DNA from: an uncultured Oligoflexia bacterium | Lineage (GTDB): Bacteria; Bdellovibrionota; Bacteriovoracia; Bacteriovoracales; Bacteriovoracaceae | Direction of reading: 5' to 3' | Length of the DNA stretch: 18,122 bases | Assembly: GCA_950060715.1 (NCBI GenBank) | Contig: CATLVA010000004.1 | Span: forward strand, 1-18,122 | Shown: positions 7,725-15,383 of the stretch, piece after piece | Layout of the letters: each line of letters starts with the position of its first letter | Numbering within the stretch: position 1 is the stretch's first letter | The notes under the pieces: model-generated | Database searches by the model: none | The model's input: only the letters and a program-made list of their open reading frames with translations | Told to the model about the DNA's origin: nothing | Position numbers and translations under genes: made by a program

Positions 7725-10016
7725 TTAAAATAATTGTCCAATATCAAAATGGAATTGCTGACCTGAAACACCATCTGGTGGATCAATTGGGTAACCAAAT
7801 TCAAATCTAAGTACCCCAATCGGCGAAAACCATCTAAATCCATATCCATAGTCTTGTCTCAAGACAAGATTATCCGTATCTAATTCTTCTAAGTAAACGT
7901 TCCCTACATCATAGAAAACAACCCACTTAAGACCTGCATCTCTAACAAGAGGCTGCTCAAATTCAATTTGGGCTAGAACAGAGAACTGCCCACCAATATT
8001 AAATTGACGAGGATTTCCAGTTTCTTCATCCGTAAAAGTCTGTTGAGGACCAATATCTTCAAAGTTATAACCCCTCATATTTCTTGAACCACCCATTTGA
8101 AATTTTTCAGAACGCGGTAGAGGTCTATCAGTTGTCCTCATTAGTTGATCAACTTTTAAGCGCGTTCTAAGAATTAGGTCTTCATAAACCGGCTTGTACC
8201 AACGGGTATCAAGAGAAGCTTTTGCCCATTCCTGATCACCATAGAAACCAGCATATTCAAAAGATAAATTCACGAAATGTCCGCCAGTCGGTTCAAAAAC
8301 GTTATTTCTTTTATCATAACGTAGTGAGGTCCTAATCGTTGCAGCAGTTCCATTTTCAATATCTAGATCGATACTTGGATTTCGAACGTTTGAAATTTTT
8401 GTCACTTCATGTCTTAAAGTCATAAAAAGTCTGGTGTATTCAAAGATTGGATAACCAACTCTAATATCTCCCCCGTACCTTTCTGAACTAAAAGAAGTGA
8501 TCAGACCATTTTGAGTTCTATACACATCTGCACCTGCAGTCCACTGAGTATCCATAAAATATGGTTCAGTAAAACCAAGGTTGTATGTTTGTTGGATTTC
8601 AGACCAAGAAACGTTTAGGTTTAAGTTTTGTCCCAGGCCTCTGAAGTTATTCTGAGCAATACTTGCTTGGAAGAATCCGTTAGTGGCCGTCGAGTAACCA
8701 GCACCAAGAGAAATTTGACCAGTTTGTCTTTCTTTTACAGAGATCTCAACATCAAGGACATTGTCCTTTCCTTTAGGTGAGACAGTGTTAAAGATAACAC
8801 TTCCTTGCTCAAAGAACCCCAGACGATTTACGTTTTCTTTTGAAATACGCAGCTTACTTCCAGAGTATTTCATCCCTTCATGAATACGAAGTTCTCTTCT
8901 TACAACTTTATCTCTCGTTTTGGTGTTACCCTTAACAATGATTTTTCCAAAATAGGCAATTTTACCTTTTTCGAAAGAGTAATGAATATCAACTTTATTT
9001 TCACCAGGCACAATCTGAAGTCTTCTTAATACGTTGGCAAAAGCGTAACCTTTATCCTGATACATTTCAGTTAGACTTTGAATATCTTTCCTAAGAACCT
9101 CTTCCGAATAGATTTCTCCAGAAACAAGTTCGATTTTCTTTCTCATTTCATTTTCAGTGAAAAGAAGTTCTCCATTAAAGAATATATTATTTACTGAATA
9201 CTTAGGCCCTTCCTTAATATCCACAGTAATGAAAATCCACTTTTTATCTTCAGAAACAGTGATGATTGGGTTTGCAATATTGATTTGCAAATAACCTTTA
9301 GACTTGTAGTAGTATTTCAATTTCTCTACATCTGTTTTGAAAAAGAAATCTTTGAAACTTCCGGACCCACTTAAAACCGAAAAGTACCCCTCTTCTTGCG
9401 TGGCCATGATCGACTTCAATTCTTCGTCTTTCAGATCATTATTTCCAAGAAACATGATCTTTTTCACCATAACTTTATCAAATTCTTTAACTCTAAACAC
9501 TAGGTCTAGACCGTTGAATTCGTTCTTTTGAAGGTCATAAGTGATATTCGCAAGGTAATAACCTTTCTCTTCGTAGAATTTTTGAAGAGTAACAATATCA
9601 GACTTGATCGTATTAACATCGAGGATATTATATTCTTTGGTTTTGATTTGCTCTTTAAGGTCATCGCCAGAGACTTCGTCATTTCCTTCAAAAAGAATTT
9701 TAGAAATAATCGGCTTCTCTACAACTTTAATAAGTAGAATTTCTTTACCTTTTTCTGAAACTTTATGAGCCTCAACTGACTCAAAATACTTCATGCTGTA
9801 GATGTCTTTTATGTCATCACGAAGCATATAATTATCTAGGGTCATCCCTTTTTTAACTTTTAGTTTTTCTAAAATAGCTTCCGGTTCAACTTTTTTCGCA
9901 CCTTCTACGCGAATATCATCTACCACAAACAGTGAATCATGCTTTCCCAAATTAGTGTTTGCCTCAAGACAAAACGAGAGAAACGCCATTGAAAATAGGT
10001 ATAAAAATCTAATCAT
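7725..10016 (-). CDS. bamA: Outer membrane protein assembly factor BamA
   Basis: BamA (Omp85 family) folds and inserts beta-barrel proteins into the outer membrane. The 763-residue protein has a signal peptide (about 1-20), five POTRA domains (about 31-102, 103-179, 180-270, 271-352, 353-430) and a C-terminal 16-strand barrel (about 431-763). Barrel hallmarks seen are NNFRGLGQ and EPYF near the start, and the loop-6 motif GGSRNMRGY (642-650), here RGY where the common form is VRGF. The chain ends in Phe, the usual beta-signal terminus. POTRA3 is slightly long, with a Gly/Ser/Phe-rich insert near 210-227. An AAGG Shine-Dalgarno at 10024-10027 precedes the ATG by seven bases. It lies 33 bases after lolD and just before skp. 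BamA and LolD both depend on outer-membrane lipoprotein supply, so clustering makes sense. Confidence 0.97.
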   Translation of the reverse strand: MIRFLYLFSMAFLSFCLEANTNLGKHDSLFVVDDIRVEGAKKVEPEAILEKLKVKKGMTLDNYMLRDDIKDIYSMKYFESVEAHKVSEKGKEILLIKVVEKPIISKILFEGNDEVSGDDLKEQIKTKEYNILDVNTIKSDIVTLQKFYEEKGYYLANITYDLQKNEFNGLDLVFRVKEFDKVMVKKIMFLGNNDLKDEELKSIMATQEEGYFSVLSGSGSFKDFFFKTDVEKLKYYYKSKGYLQINIANPIITVSEDKKWIFITVDIKEGPKYSVNNIFFNGELLFTENEMRKKIELVSGEIYSEEVLRKDIQSLTEMYQDKGYAFANVLRRLQIVPGENKVDIHYSFEKGKIAYFGKIIVKGNTKTRDKVVRRELRIHEGMKYSGSKLRISKENVNRLGFFEQGSVIFNTVSPKGKDNVLDVEISVKERQTGQISLGAGYSTATNGFFQASIAQNNFRGLGQNLNLNVSWSEIQQTYNLGFTEPYFMDTQWTAGADVYRTQNGLITSFSSERYGGDIRVGYPIFEYTRLFMTLRHEVTKISNVRNPSIDLDIENGTAATIRTSLRYDKRNNVFEPTGGHFVNLSFEYAGFYGDQEWAKASLDTRWYKPVYEDLILRTRLKVDQLMRTTDRPLPRSEKFQMGGSRNMRGYNFEDIGPQQTFTDEETGNPRQFNIGGQFSVLAQIEFEQPLVRDAGLKWVVFYDVGNVYLEELDTDNLVLRQDYGYGFRWFSPIGVLRFEFGYPIDPPDGVSGQQFHFDIGQLF

Positions 10017-10049
10017 CTAGTGACCTTGTAGTTAACTAACCTCGTGATT

Positions 10050-10706
10050 TTAGCCAATAATCTGACCATCTTCAATGGTTATTTTGTGTTCAAAACTTTC
10101 AGCAACTGAGTTGTCATGCGTCACAACGACAAGAGTGGAGTCAATTTCAGAGGCCAAATTTTTAAGTAGAGATATAACAATTGCAGTATTTTTCGTGTCT
10201 AGGTTTCCAGTTGGCTCATCGCACAGAATTAATTTAGGATTGAGAGAAATAGCCCTGATAATATTAACTCTTTGCTGCTCTCCCCCTGAGATCTGATAAG
10301 GATATTTTTTCAAACAATGTGAGATATTGAGCATCTCCGCGTACTTTAGAATTCTTTTTTTCACTTCGGCTTCTTTAATTCCAGCTATTTTAGCCGGAAG
10401 AAGCGTGTTCTGAAGACAATTCATCGAAGGCAGAAGAAAGTGAAACTGAAACACAAAACCAATAAAGCGATTTCTTAACTCGCTGAGTTGCTCATCATTA
10501 AGCTTGGTCGTATCTCTGCCTTCTAAAAAAACACTCCCCGCGTCAGGTCTCTCCAGAGATCCTAATATATAGAGAAGAGTCGATTTACCAGAACCGGAAG
10601 TTCCTTGGATAACATGATTTTGCCCTGCTTCAATATTTAAGTTAATTCCTTTTAATATTTCAGCATTTCCATATTTTTTTTGGATGTCTTTCAACTCAAC
10701 TAACAT
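10050..10706 (-). CDS. lolD: Lipoprotein-releasing ABC transporter ATPase LolD
   Basis: LolD drives extraction of mature outer-membrane lipoproteins from the inner membrane for handover to LolA. The 218-residue protein is a complete single nucleotide-binding domain: Walker A GTSGSGKST (35-43), Q-loop FQFHFLLPS (86-94), signature ISGGEQQR (139-146), Walker B LILCDEPTGNLD (159-170) and H-loop His197. The FQFHFLLP segment and the EPTGNLD extension are typical of the LolD/MacB/FtsE subgroup of ABC ATPases rather than importers. Its ATG overlaps the stop of the permease gene by one base (TAATG), strongly linking the two as one transporter. A MacB-type role is the alternative, but the neighbouring bamA and the permease type favour Lol. 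Confidence 0.93.
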   Translation of the reverse strand: MLVELKDIQKKYGNAEILKGINLNIEAGQNHVIQGTSGSGKSTLLYILGSLERPDAGSVFLEGRDTTKLNDEQLSELRNRFIGFVFQFHFLLPSMNCLQNTLLPAKIAGIKEAEVKKRILKYAEMLNISHCLKKYPYQISGGEQQRVNIIRAISLNPKLILCDEPTGNLDTKNTAIVISLLKNLASEIDSTLVVVTHDNSVAESFEHKITIEDGQIIG

Positions 10707-11905
10707 TAACTAAATTCCTCTCTCAAACCACTTAATAACGATTTTGAACTCATGCGTTTAACAGTAATAAATCCTACAGTGAAAACCCAGATTAATGATA
10801 GTCCGAAGACCAATAGATAGTCGTCAATTTTAAGTAAAATATTCAGCTGACTGAGCTTGTAGATATCGCCTGGAAGTTGAAATATCGACATTTGTAAAAT
10901 TCCTTTATCTAAAATAAAGATCAAAAGAACGGAAAACACACAGGATACAACCCAGATACAGGAGAGCATACAATACCAAAACTTCTTGAAAGATTTTAAG
11001 CTTAGCCCCAATGCTCTTAACATAAAAATGTCTTGAGATTTAATTTCAGAAATAAAGACCATGAATGCAATAATATTGATGACACTAACTAGAACAATTA
11101 ACTGAAGTGCAATGCTTATTGTGTCTCTTTCAATCTCAACAGCGTCTAAAAGCACTTCATGTTCTGCCCAATAAGTACTCACAAAAAAATCTCTGTCGTA
11201 TTTTTTCTGAAGACTCCTTTGCGTCTCTTCCAAAGAAAGGCCATCAACGACTTTGATAAGTCCTTCATTAACAGTGAAGTTTCTCAAGTCTAGAATTTTT
11301 TGTAGTTTCTCACGATGCATGTACATGAATCGCATATCTTTTTCAAAAATCCCATGACGAAGGATTCCTTGAATTTCAAACTGAACTAATGAAGCACTTC
11401 CAAGCTCTCTCGCTTTTTTAGAATTAAAAGCTAAGACCACACTATCACCAACTTTCAGATCAAACTTTTTGGCAAATTGAACACCAACAATAACACCTTC
11501 AGTATCATTGGAATTTTTTCTTAAAGGTACATCTAGTCCGGTTACTTGGCGGAAGCTTTTCGGTTCAATTCCTTTAACCAAAACACCTTTACTCTGTTTA
11601 TTGGCCAGAGCAAATGCTTCGATCTGCAAAATATGCGATGAAATTTCTACGGATTTATCTTGATTAAGCTTATCCTCGATACCTTCGAGTGAATAGAACC
11701 CATCACGAGCCTTAAATTTAAGGTCACCATTACTTTGTGCCAATGCCCTCTTAAGAGAGACACTATAGCCATCCATCAAACCAATAGTAGATAGAATAAC
11801 TGCAATAGAGAAAGCTAGGCTAAAAATAGTCCCGATTAAAAATCTAAGCGCTGATTTTTTATCCAAAATAATCTGGAATAAAGAAATCAGAGGAAGTTTA
11901 GTCAT
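10706..11905 (-). CDS. lolC: LolC/LolE-type lipoprotein-releasing permease
   Basis: A 399-residue inner-membrane subunit of the lipoprotein-releasing complex. Topology fits the LolC/E/MacB type: one transmembrane helix near 21-43, a large periplasmic domain (about 45-260), then three helices near the C-terminus (about 267-292, 312-335, 362-385), the last part being an FtsX domain. The coupling-helix segment MLRALGLSLKSFKKFW, facing LolD, is clear. Only one permease gene is beside lolD, so the complex may be a homodimer (LolF-like) or the second subunit is elsewhere; LolC and LolE cannot be told apart from sequence reading alone. The ATG overlaps the lysS stop (ATGA at 11905-11902) and the stop overlaps lolD, so the three are probably translated in a coupled way. 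Confidence 0.88.
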   Translation of the reverse strand: MTKLPLISLFQIILDKKSALRFLIGTIFSLAFSIAVILSTIGLMDGYSVSLKRALAQSNGDLKFKARDGFYSLEGIEDKLNQDKSVEISSHILQIEAFALANKQSKGVLVKGIEPKSFRQVTGLDVPLRKNSNDTEGVIVGVQFAKKFDLKVGDSVVLAFNSKKARELGSASLVQFEIQGILRHGIFEKDMRFMYMHREKLQKILDLRNFTVNEGLIKVVDGLSLEETQRSLQKKYDRDFFVSTYWAEHEVLLDAVEIERDTISIALQLIVLVSVINIIAFMVFISEIKSQDIFMLRALGLSLKSFKKFWYCMLSCIWVVSCVFSVLLIFILDKGILQMSIFQLPGDIYKLSQLNILLKIDDYLLVFGLSLIWVFTVGFITVKRMSSKSLLSGLREEFS

Positions 11906-13452
11906 TCACTTTCTTTTGCTTTAAAGAAGGTTTCTTTTTTTAGTAATGGGAAAAGAATGACGTCTCTAATTGTTTGCGAGTTAGTTAAAATCATAACTAA
12001 TCTATCAATACCGATCCCTTCTCCTGCAGTTGGAGCCATTCCATATTCTAGCGCACGAACGTAGTCATAGTCAGGATCACAAGCTTCATCATCTCCCCCG
12101 TCTTTAAGAACCGCTTGATCAGCAAAACGACCTAGTTGATCTGTTGGATCGTTAAGCTCGTTGAAACCATTGGCAATTTCCCATCCGTTAATGAATAGTT
12201 CAAAACGATCAACATAATCAGGGTTTTCGTCGTTTCTTCTAGATAGTGGAGAAACTTCTGTTGGGTATTCAGTGATAAAAGTTGGCTGAATGAGCTTACC
12301 TTCAACAAATTCTTCAAAACAAAGAACCATAAGCTTGTGAACACTTAGCCCATCAAGTTTTTTCGGATCAATTTCTAGATCTGACTTACCTTTAAGAAGG
12401 GCAATCATTTTCTCTTTACTCTCAAGGTCTTCCCTTGAAAGAGAAGTGTACTCCACAACTGCATCACGCATAGGTAATCTTCTAAAAGGTGAAGCGAAAT
12501 CGATTTCGTTTTCTCCCCAAGTTATTTTAGCTGAACCAATAACGTCTTTTGCTAGTCCATGCATTAGCTTTTCAGTGAAGTCCATTAGATCTTCATAAGT
12601 TTGCCAAGCAGCATAGAACTCAACAGAAGTGAACTCAGGGTTATGCTTAAGTGATAGACCTTCATTTCTAAAGCATCTATTCATCTCAAAAACTTTATCG
12701 TACCCACCAACCACAAGTCTCTTTAAATGAAGCTCAGGAGCAATTCTCATGAAAAGTTCCATATCAAGGGCATTATGATGAGTTAAAAACGGCTTCGCTG
12801 CTGCTCCACCTGCCACTGAGTGCATCATCGGAGTCTCTACCTCTAACCAGTCATCTTGGTAGAAGAATTCGCGGATATATCTTACGATACGAGAGCGTGT
12901 CTTTAGCTTCTCACGTGATTCGCGAGACATAATCATATCTACGTAACGCATACGATATTTTAATTCTTGGTCAGTTAATCCGTGAAATTTCTCTGGAAGT
13001 GGACGAATAGACTTAGAAACAACTTTAAAGTCTTGAGCCTCTAATGAAAGTTCCCCTTTATTGGTTTTAAAAACAGTTCCTTTTGCCCAAATCATGTCAC
13101 CGTAATCACATAATTTATAGTCAGCGAAACCACCTTCACTTGTAACGTTCTTCTTTACATAGAACTGGAAACGATCTTTTCCGTCATCAACTTGAATAAA
13201 AGCAGCTTTTCCGAAGTCACGAACCAGCATTGCTCTACCAACTAATTCATACACCGGTGTTTCACCGATATCTTCTTTGGCCATTTCACTGTATTTTGCA
13301 ATTAGCTCGGCTGCTGTAGCTGTTGGCTTAACTCCATGTTTATAAGGATGAGACTCCGCGGCTTTCATTTTGTCACGTTTTTCAAGCCTGACTTTCATTT
13401 GCTCGTTAAACTGTTTTTCCCACTGCGAAATATACTTTTCTCTCATTCTCAA
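11902..13452 (-). CDS. lysS: Lysine--tRNA ligase, class II
   Basis: Charges tRNA-Lys with lysine in the cytoplasm. The 516-residue class II enzyme has an N-terminal helix, an OB-fold anticodon-binding domain (about 65-150) and a catalytic core with motif 1 (WLEVETPMM, 202-210), motif 2 (FRNEGLSLKHNPEFTSVE, 261-278) and motif 3 (GEGIGIDRLVMILT, 477-490). The APELHLKRL and EVSPLSRR segments are also diagnostic of LysRS. The first ATG is preferred since AAGG stands eight bases upstream; Met3 is a second option. It is the first gene of the long minus-strand operon, with a promoter-like pair about 30 bases before it. A lysS-lol-bamA order is known from delta-proteobacterial genomes and is one reason for the taxonomic suggestion. 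No tRNA gene is seen beside it. Confidence 0.97.
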   Translation of the reverse strand: MRMREKYISQWEKQFNEQMKVRLEKRDKMKAAESHPYKHGVKPTATAAELIAKYSEMAKEDIGETPVYELVGRAMLVRDFGKAAFIQVDDGKDRFQFYVKKNVTSEGGFADYKLCDYGDMIWAKGTVFKTNKGELSLEAQDFKVVSKSIRPLPEKFHGLTDQELKYRMRYVDMIMSRESREKLKTRSRIVRYIREFFYQDDWLEVETPMMHSVAGGAAAKPFLTHHNALDMELFMRIAPELHLKRLVVGGYDKVFEMNRCFRNEGLSLKHNPEFTSVEFYAAWQTYEDLMDFTEKLMHGLAKDVIGSAKITWGENEIDFASPFRRLPMRDAVVEYTSLSREDLESKEKMIALLKGKSDLEIDPKKLDGLSVHKLMVLCFEEFVEGKLIQPTFITEYPTEVSPLSRRNDENPDYVDRFELFINGWEIANGFNELNDPTDQLGRFADQAVLKDGGDDEACDPDYDYVRALEYGMAPTAGEGIGIDRLVMILTNSQTIRDVILFPLLKKETFFKAKESE

Positions 13453-13482
13453 AACCTTATATTTTATGGATATTAAAAGCTT

Positions 13483-13511
13483 GTTATATACTTACTGACC
13501 CATGTCGTAAA
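13483..13511 (-). promoter_or_regulatory. Candidate sigma70 promoter of the lysS-lol-bam-lpx operon
   Basis: On the minus strand the hexamers TTTACG (-35, positions 13511-13506) and TATAAC (-10, 13488-13483) stand 17 bases apart, the optimal spacing. TATAAC matches five of six consensus bases and TTTACG four of six. Transcription would start roughly 25 bases before the lysS ATG, leaving a short leader that holds the AAGG ribosome binding site. No other gap in the downstream gene chain exceeds 33 bases, so this may be the main promoter for all thirteen genes. Prediction from sequence only. Confidence 0.5.
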
Positions 13512-13526
13512 GACTGAGGCGGCGCA

Positions 13527-13583
13527 CTAAGTCCGGATATATTTATCTAATGTCTTGGCTCCAATTAAATTACCGTAATAATC
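13527..13583 (-). pseudogene. 3'-end remnant of a dicarboxylate/amino-acid:cation symporter gene
   Basis: Read on the minus strand, this piece encodes YYGNLIGAKTLDKYIRT followed by TAG, and an in-frame TAA lies four codons upstream of it. It matches the C-terminus of the larger symporter gene at 16,623 (WGDLIATKTLDKYIRT), which goes on for five more residues. The two are identical over 21 bases and differ at scattered codon positions beyond, as paralogous or diverged copies would. The remainder of the gene is absent; unrelated sequence and an insertion sequence follow. It therefore appears to be what is left of a second symporter copy or of a rearranged gene end. It sits about 75 bases upstream of lysS. 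Confidence 0.62.
13530..13570 (-). repeat. Direct repeat, left copy (symporter 3' end)
   Basis: A 41-base segment that recurs at 16641-16681 in the same orientation, with 37 of 41 positions equal. The first 21 positions are identical, and mismatches fall at the 22nd base and in a short block before AATTAAAT. It brackets, with its partner, the insertion sequence and the two secreted-protein genes. Both copies are symporter 3' coding sequence, so gene duplication explains the similarity at least as well as any recombination target. Confidence 0.75.
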
Positions 13584-13715
13584 TAGGCTCAGTTAAACAA
13601 CTGAAAATACATTTAGGTGTTAGAAAGTTAACACCCCCCTATCTTAATTTCAAAGACCAACACCACCATTAGCTTTCATGAAATAATATGGGCAACAGAT
13701 AGAATTTTAACTAAA
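13584..13715. other. Noncoding stretch, probably the former upstream region of the secreted-protein pair
   Basis: No convincing reading frame is present. If the insertion sequence and one target copy are removed, this stretch joins directly to the leader of the gene at 15,384, so it is most likely that gene's original promoter region. A small hairpin (13616-13635) lies in it. I see no promoter pair close to consensus on the plus strand; hexamers such as TAGAAT (13700-13705) lack a matching -35. Confidence 0.45.
13616..13635. other. Short inverted repeat (possible hairpin or operator)
   Basis: GGTGTTA and TAACACC form a perfect 7-base stem around the 6-base loop GAAAGT. The plus-strand continuation is a C-run and not a T-run, and the minus-strand side also lacks a T-run, so it is not a standard intrinsic terminator. 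It could be a protein-binding site in the former promoter region of the downstream secreted-protein pair, or chance. Confidence 0.3.
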
Positions 13716-13723
13716 TAAATCGG
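13716..13723. repeat. Target-site duplication, left copy
   Basis: The 8 bases TAAATCGG lie directly against the left end of the insertion sequence and recur directly after its right end at 15368-15375. An 8-bp duplication together with perfect terminal repeats shows a transposition event that has not since been rearranged. Confidence 0.92.
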
Positions 13724-13746
13724 GATATTGTCCCAAAACTGTAGTG
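13724..13746 (+). repeat. Left terminal inverted repeat of the insertion sequence
   Basis: A 23-base repeat starting GATATTGTCCC and ending CTGTAGTG, matched base for base in reverse complement at 15345-15367. The match stops on both sides at the element boundary and at the interior, so the length is exact. Confidence 0.95.
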
Positions 13747-13751
13747 CGCTC

Positions 13752-15140
13752 TTAACTTACTCCTTCAAAACTTAACTTGATATTTCCACTTAATTTCATT
13801 TTATTATCCCAGTAAGCTTCCCAAGATTTTGGATCGGTTATTACTTTTAAAATTATTCGAGTCATTTTTGCGCAACCTTTTTCACTCCAGTTAAAAGCAA
13901 ATTTCTTAATCCTACGACCAATCTCTCTCATTAATCTTTCAAGTTTTGAGGTGACTTTAGGAGTCACTACCCCTGTCTTCATCCAATACTTTAAATAGGT
14001 GAATAGGTTTGATCTTGCATTAGAAACATATGTGGATGCCTTGCTGTAGCCCTTATGCTCAAGATACTCAGATAAGATTTTCATTTGAAGCTCACACGCG
14101 ACAATCTTTTCATTTAGTTCAACTTTTTCTTCAATTGTTACCGCCTCAAAATCCTTCTCAGGGATCTCTAACTGGAAGATTGAATGAACTTGATCAAGAG
14201 TATATTTGATATCTTCATCTTCTGCTTTTTCTTGATACTTCATAAGAGGCTTTAATTCATGTGGAACATGCCAGAGACACCTTTGCTGGTGATGTGCTAA
14301 TATTCCTAAACCATTATTTAAACCAATCTCACCATCTGCCACAAGAATATTGGCAACTTTTTTCGGTGCAATCTTTTTATTGGGGTTGTTAACTTTATCA
14401 ATTGATTTTCCAATGACCTTCCAGGATTCACTTGTCCAAGCTCCTAGAGGAACTATAGAGTTATCATTTTTAATACCCATGACAACTCTTACTTCGCCTC
14501 GATTGGTCTTCTCAACTGGCTTTTGACCAGTTTTTTCTCTAATCTTATTCGTTCGCTCAAGTTTTGCTTGGGAAACAAACCTCTTAAAGCCTGTTCCATC
14601 GCCAAGAACGACATTTAGATCATCGTGCTTTACAGAGATATTGTCTGAATCCGTGGCCATAAACCATCTGTGAAGACTTCGGTGGTTGAAGTTGATATTT
14701 TCATTGGTCTTAATAATTCCAACAGTTGATCTTCTAAAGGAGTTCTCAGCTACTGCTTCCATGCAGATCTTCTCAAATTCATTTGAATGTTTTTGACTTC
14801 TCTCAATTCCTAGGAACTCTTTTAGGGGGTTATGGGTGGCTCTGCAGTTTTTACATTTTAGAAGAGTCCATTCAAAAGTGATGTTTCCAAGACTTGTAAT
14901 GATGGTTTTTGAGCGCAGGCCAGATCTATTTAGATGGGGACAGGAGCAGCACTTGGCTTCATCTGAGGCTTTCCAGTGCTCAACAACCATATTATCAATA
15001 AAAGAAATTAAAAGCTTTAAAAAGCCTGGAATGCCCTCATTTTCAAAGAGAGTTTTAGTTTCTAGGATCAGTTCATCAAAAGAAAATGATAATCCAGATA
15101 GACAAGTCTTGATATTTAGAGCAATATTTTTAGTGATCAT
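13752..15140 (-). CDS. DDE-type transposase of the insertion sequence
   Basis: A 462-residue protein. An N-terminal helical part is followed by a zinc-binding arrangement (Cys64, Cys67, Cys96, Cys99, as two CxxC pairs), a helix-turn-helix-like stretch (about 125-160), and an RNase H-like core. Candidate catalytic residues are Asp181 (GDGTGFKR), Asp269 (VADGE) and Glu401 or Glu406 (LERLMREIGRR). Between the second Asp and the Glu lies QQRCLWHVPHELK, resembling the C/H motif of IS256- and MULE-like transposases. The end RRIKKFAFNWSEKGCAKM is reminiscent of ISLre2/ISH6-type proteins. I do not assign a family with confidence. A strong ribosome binding site (GGAAGG, 15144-15149) precedes the ATG. 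The frame is unbroken and all candidate catalytic residues are present, so the element may be active. Confidence 0.88.
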   Translation of the reverse strand: MITKNIALNIKTCLSGLSFSFDELILETKTLFENEGIPGFLKLLISFIDNMVVEHWKASDEAKCCSCPHLNRSGLRSKTIITSLGNITFEWTLLKCKNCRATHNPLKEFLGIERSQKHSNEFEKICMEAVAENSFRRSTVGIIKTNENINFNHRSLHRWFMATDSDNISVKHDDLNVVLGDGTGFKRFVSQAKLERTNKIREKTGQKPVEKTNRGEVRVVMGIKNDNSIVPLGAWTSESWKVIGKSIDKVNNPNKKIAPKKVANILVADGEIGLNNGLGILAHHQQRCLWHVPHELKPLMKYQEKAEDEDIKYTLDQVHSIFQLEIPEKDFEAVTIEEKVELNEKIVACELQMKILSEYLEHKGYSKASTYVSNARSNLFTYLKYWMKTGVVTPKVTSKLERLMREIGRRIKKFAFNWSEKGCAKMTRIILKVITDPKSWEAYWDNKMKLSGNIKLSFEGVS

Positions 15141-15172
15141 GGGCCTTCCTTGGTATTGGTTGTATAAGTCGT

Positions 15173-15178
15173 ATTATA
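15173..15178 (-). promoter_or_regulatory. Possible -10 element of the transposase promoter
   Basis: TATAAT, a perfect -10 hexamer on the minus strand, ends 32 bases before the transposase ATG and well inside the right end of the element. No good -35 stands at 17 bases; TTGAAA farther upstream is too distant for it. Weak transposase promoters are common in insertion sequences. Confidence 0.35.
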
Positions 15179-15344
15179 TAAATTTAACCAGTTAGGCCTA
15201 TGTCTTTCAAAAAATTCGTATTCTTTTTCGACACTTTTAATTTTTGTATGGAAAGATTTCAATGGGTCTGTGGCGCAATCAGATTATCCCATAAGATTTA
15301 TGTAATTACATATTAACCAAGTTCCAGACTCAGGTGATGATTTA

Positions 15345-15367
15345 CACTACAGTTTTGGGACAATATC
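15345..15367 (-). repeat. Right terminal inverted repeat of the insertion sequence
   Basis: The exact reverse complement of 13724-13746 over 23 bases, reading CACTACAGTTTTGGG at its left side and ending CAATATC against the target duplication. Confidence 0.95.
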
Positions 15368-15375
15368 TAAATCGG
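15368..15375. repeat. Target-site duplication, right copy
   Basis: TAAATCGG, identical to 13716-13723. Its last two G residues are also the first bases of the GGAG ribosome binding site (15374-15377) of the gene at 15,384, so the element inserted inside that gene's leader without destroying the site. Confidence 0.92.
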
Positions 15376-15383
15376 AGAATTTT

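Larger units (their letters stand above)
13724..15367 (-). mobile_element. Complete insertion sequence, 1,644 bp
   Basis: The element is bounded by perfect 23-bp terminal inverted repeats: 13724-13746, beginning GATATTGTCCCAAA, and its exact reverse complement at 15345-15367. Identical 8-bp direct repeats (TAAATCGG) flank it. Inside is one transposase gene on the minus strand that ends six bases from the left repeat, and about 200 noncoding bases at the right end that should hold the transposase promoter. Perfect ends and an intact 8-bp duplication argue for recent insertion. The family is not certain: 8-bp duplications and long inverted repeats fit ISH6-like or IS256-like DDE elements, and the transposase also resembles ISLre2/ISKra4-type proteins. 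The element carries no passenger gene; the secreted-protein pair lies outside it. Confidence 0.95.

Noticed and set aside
13616..13650. Intrinsic terminator after the 13616-13635 hairpin
   Set aside because: Neither strand has a T-run after the stem; the plus strand has a C-run.
15341..15369. Hybrid promoter at the right end of the insertion sequence reading into the secreted pair (TTTACA, 17 bases, TATCTA)
   Set aside because: The -10 match is only three of six, and the start site would fall at about the ribosome binding site, leaving no usable leader.
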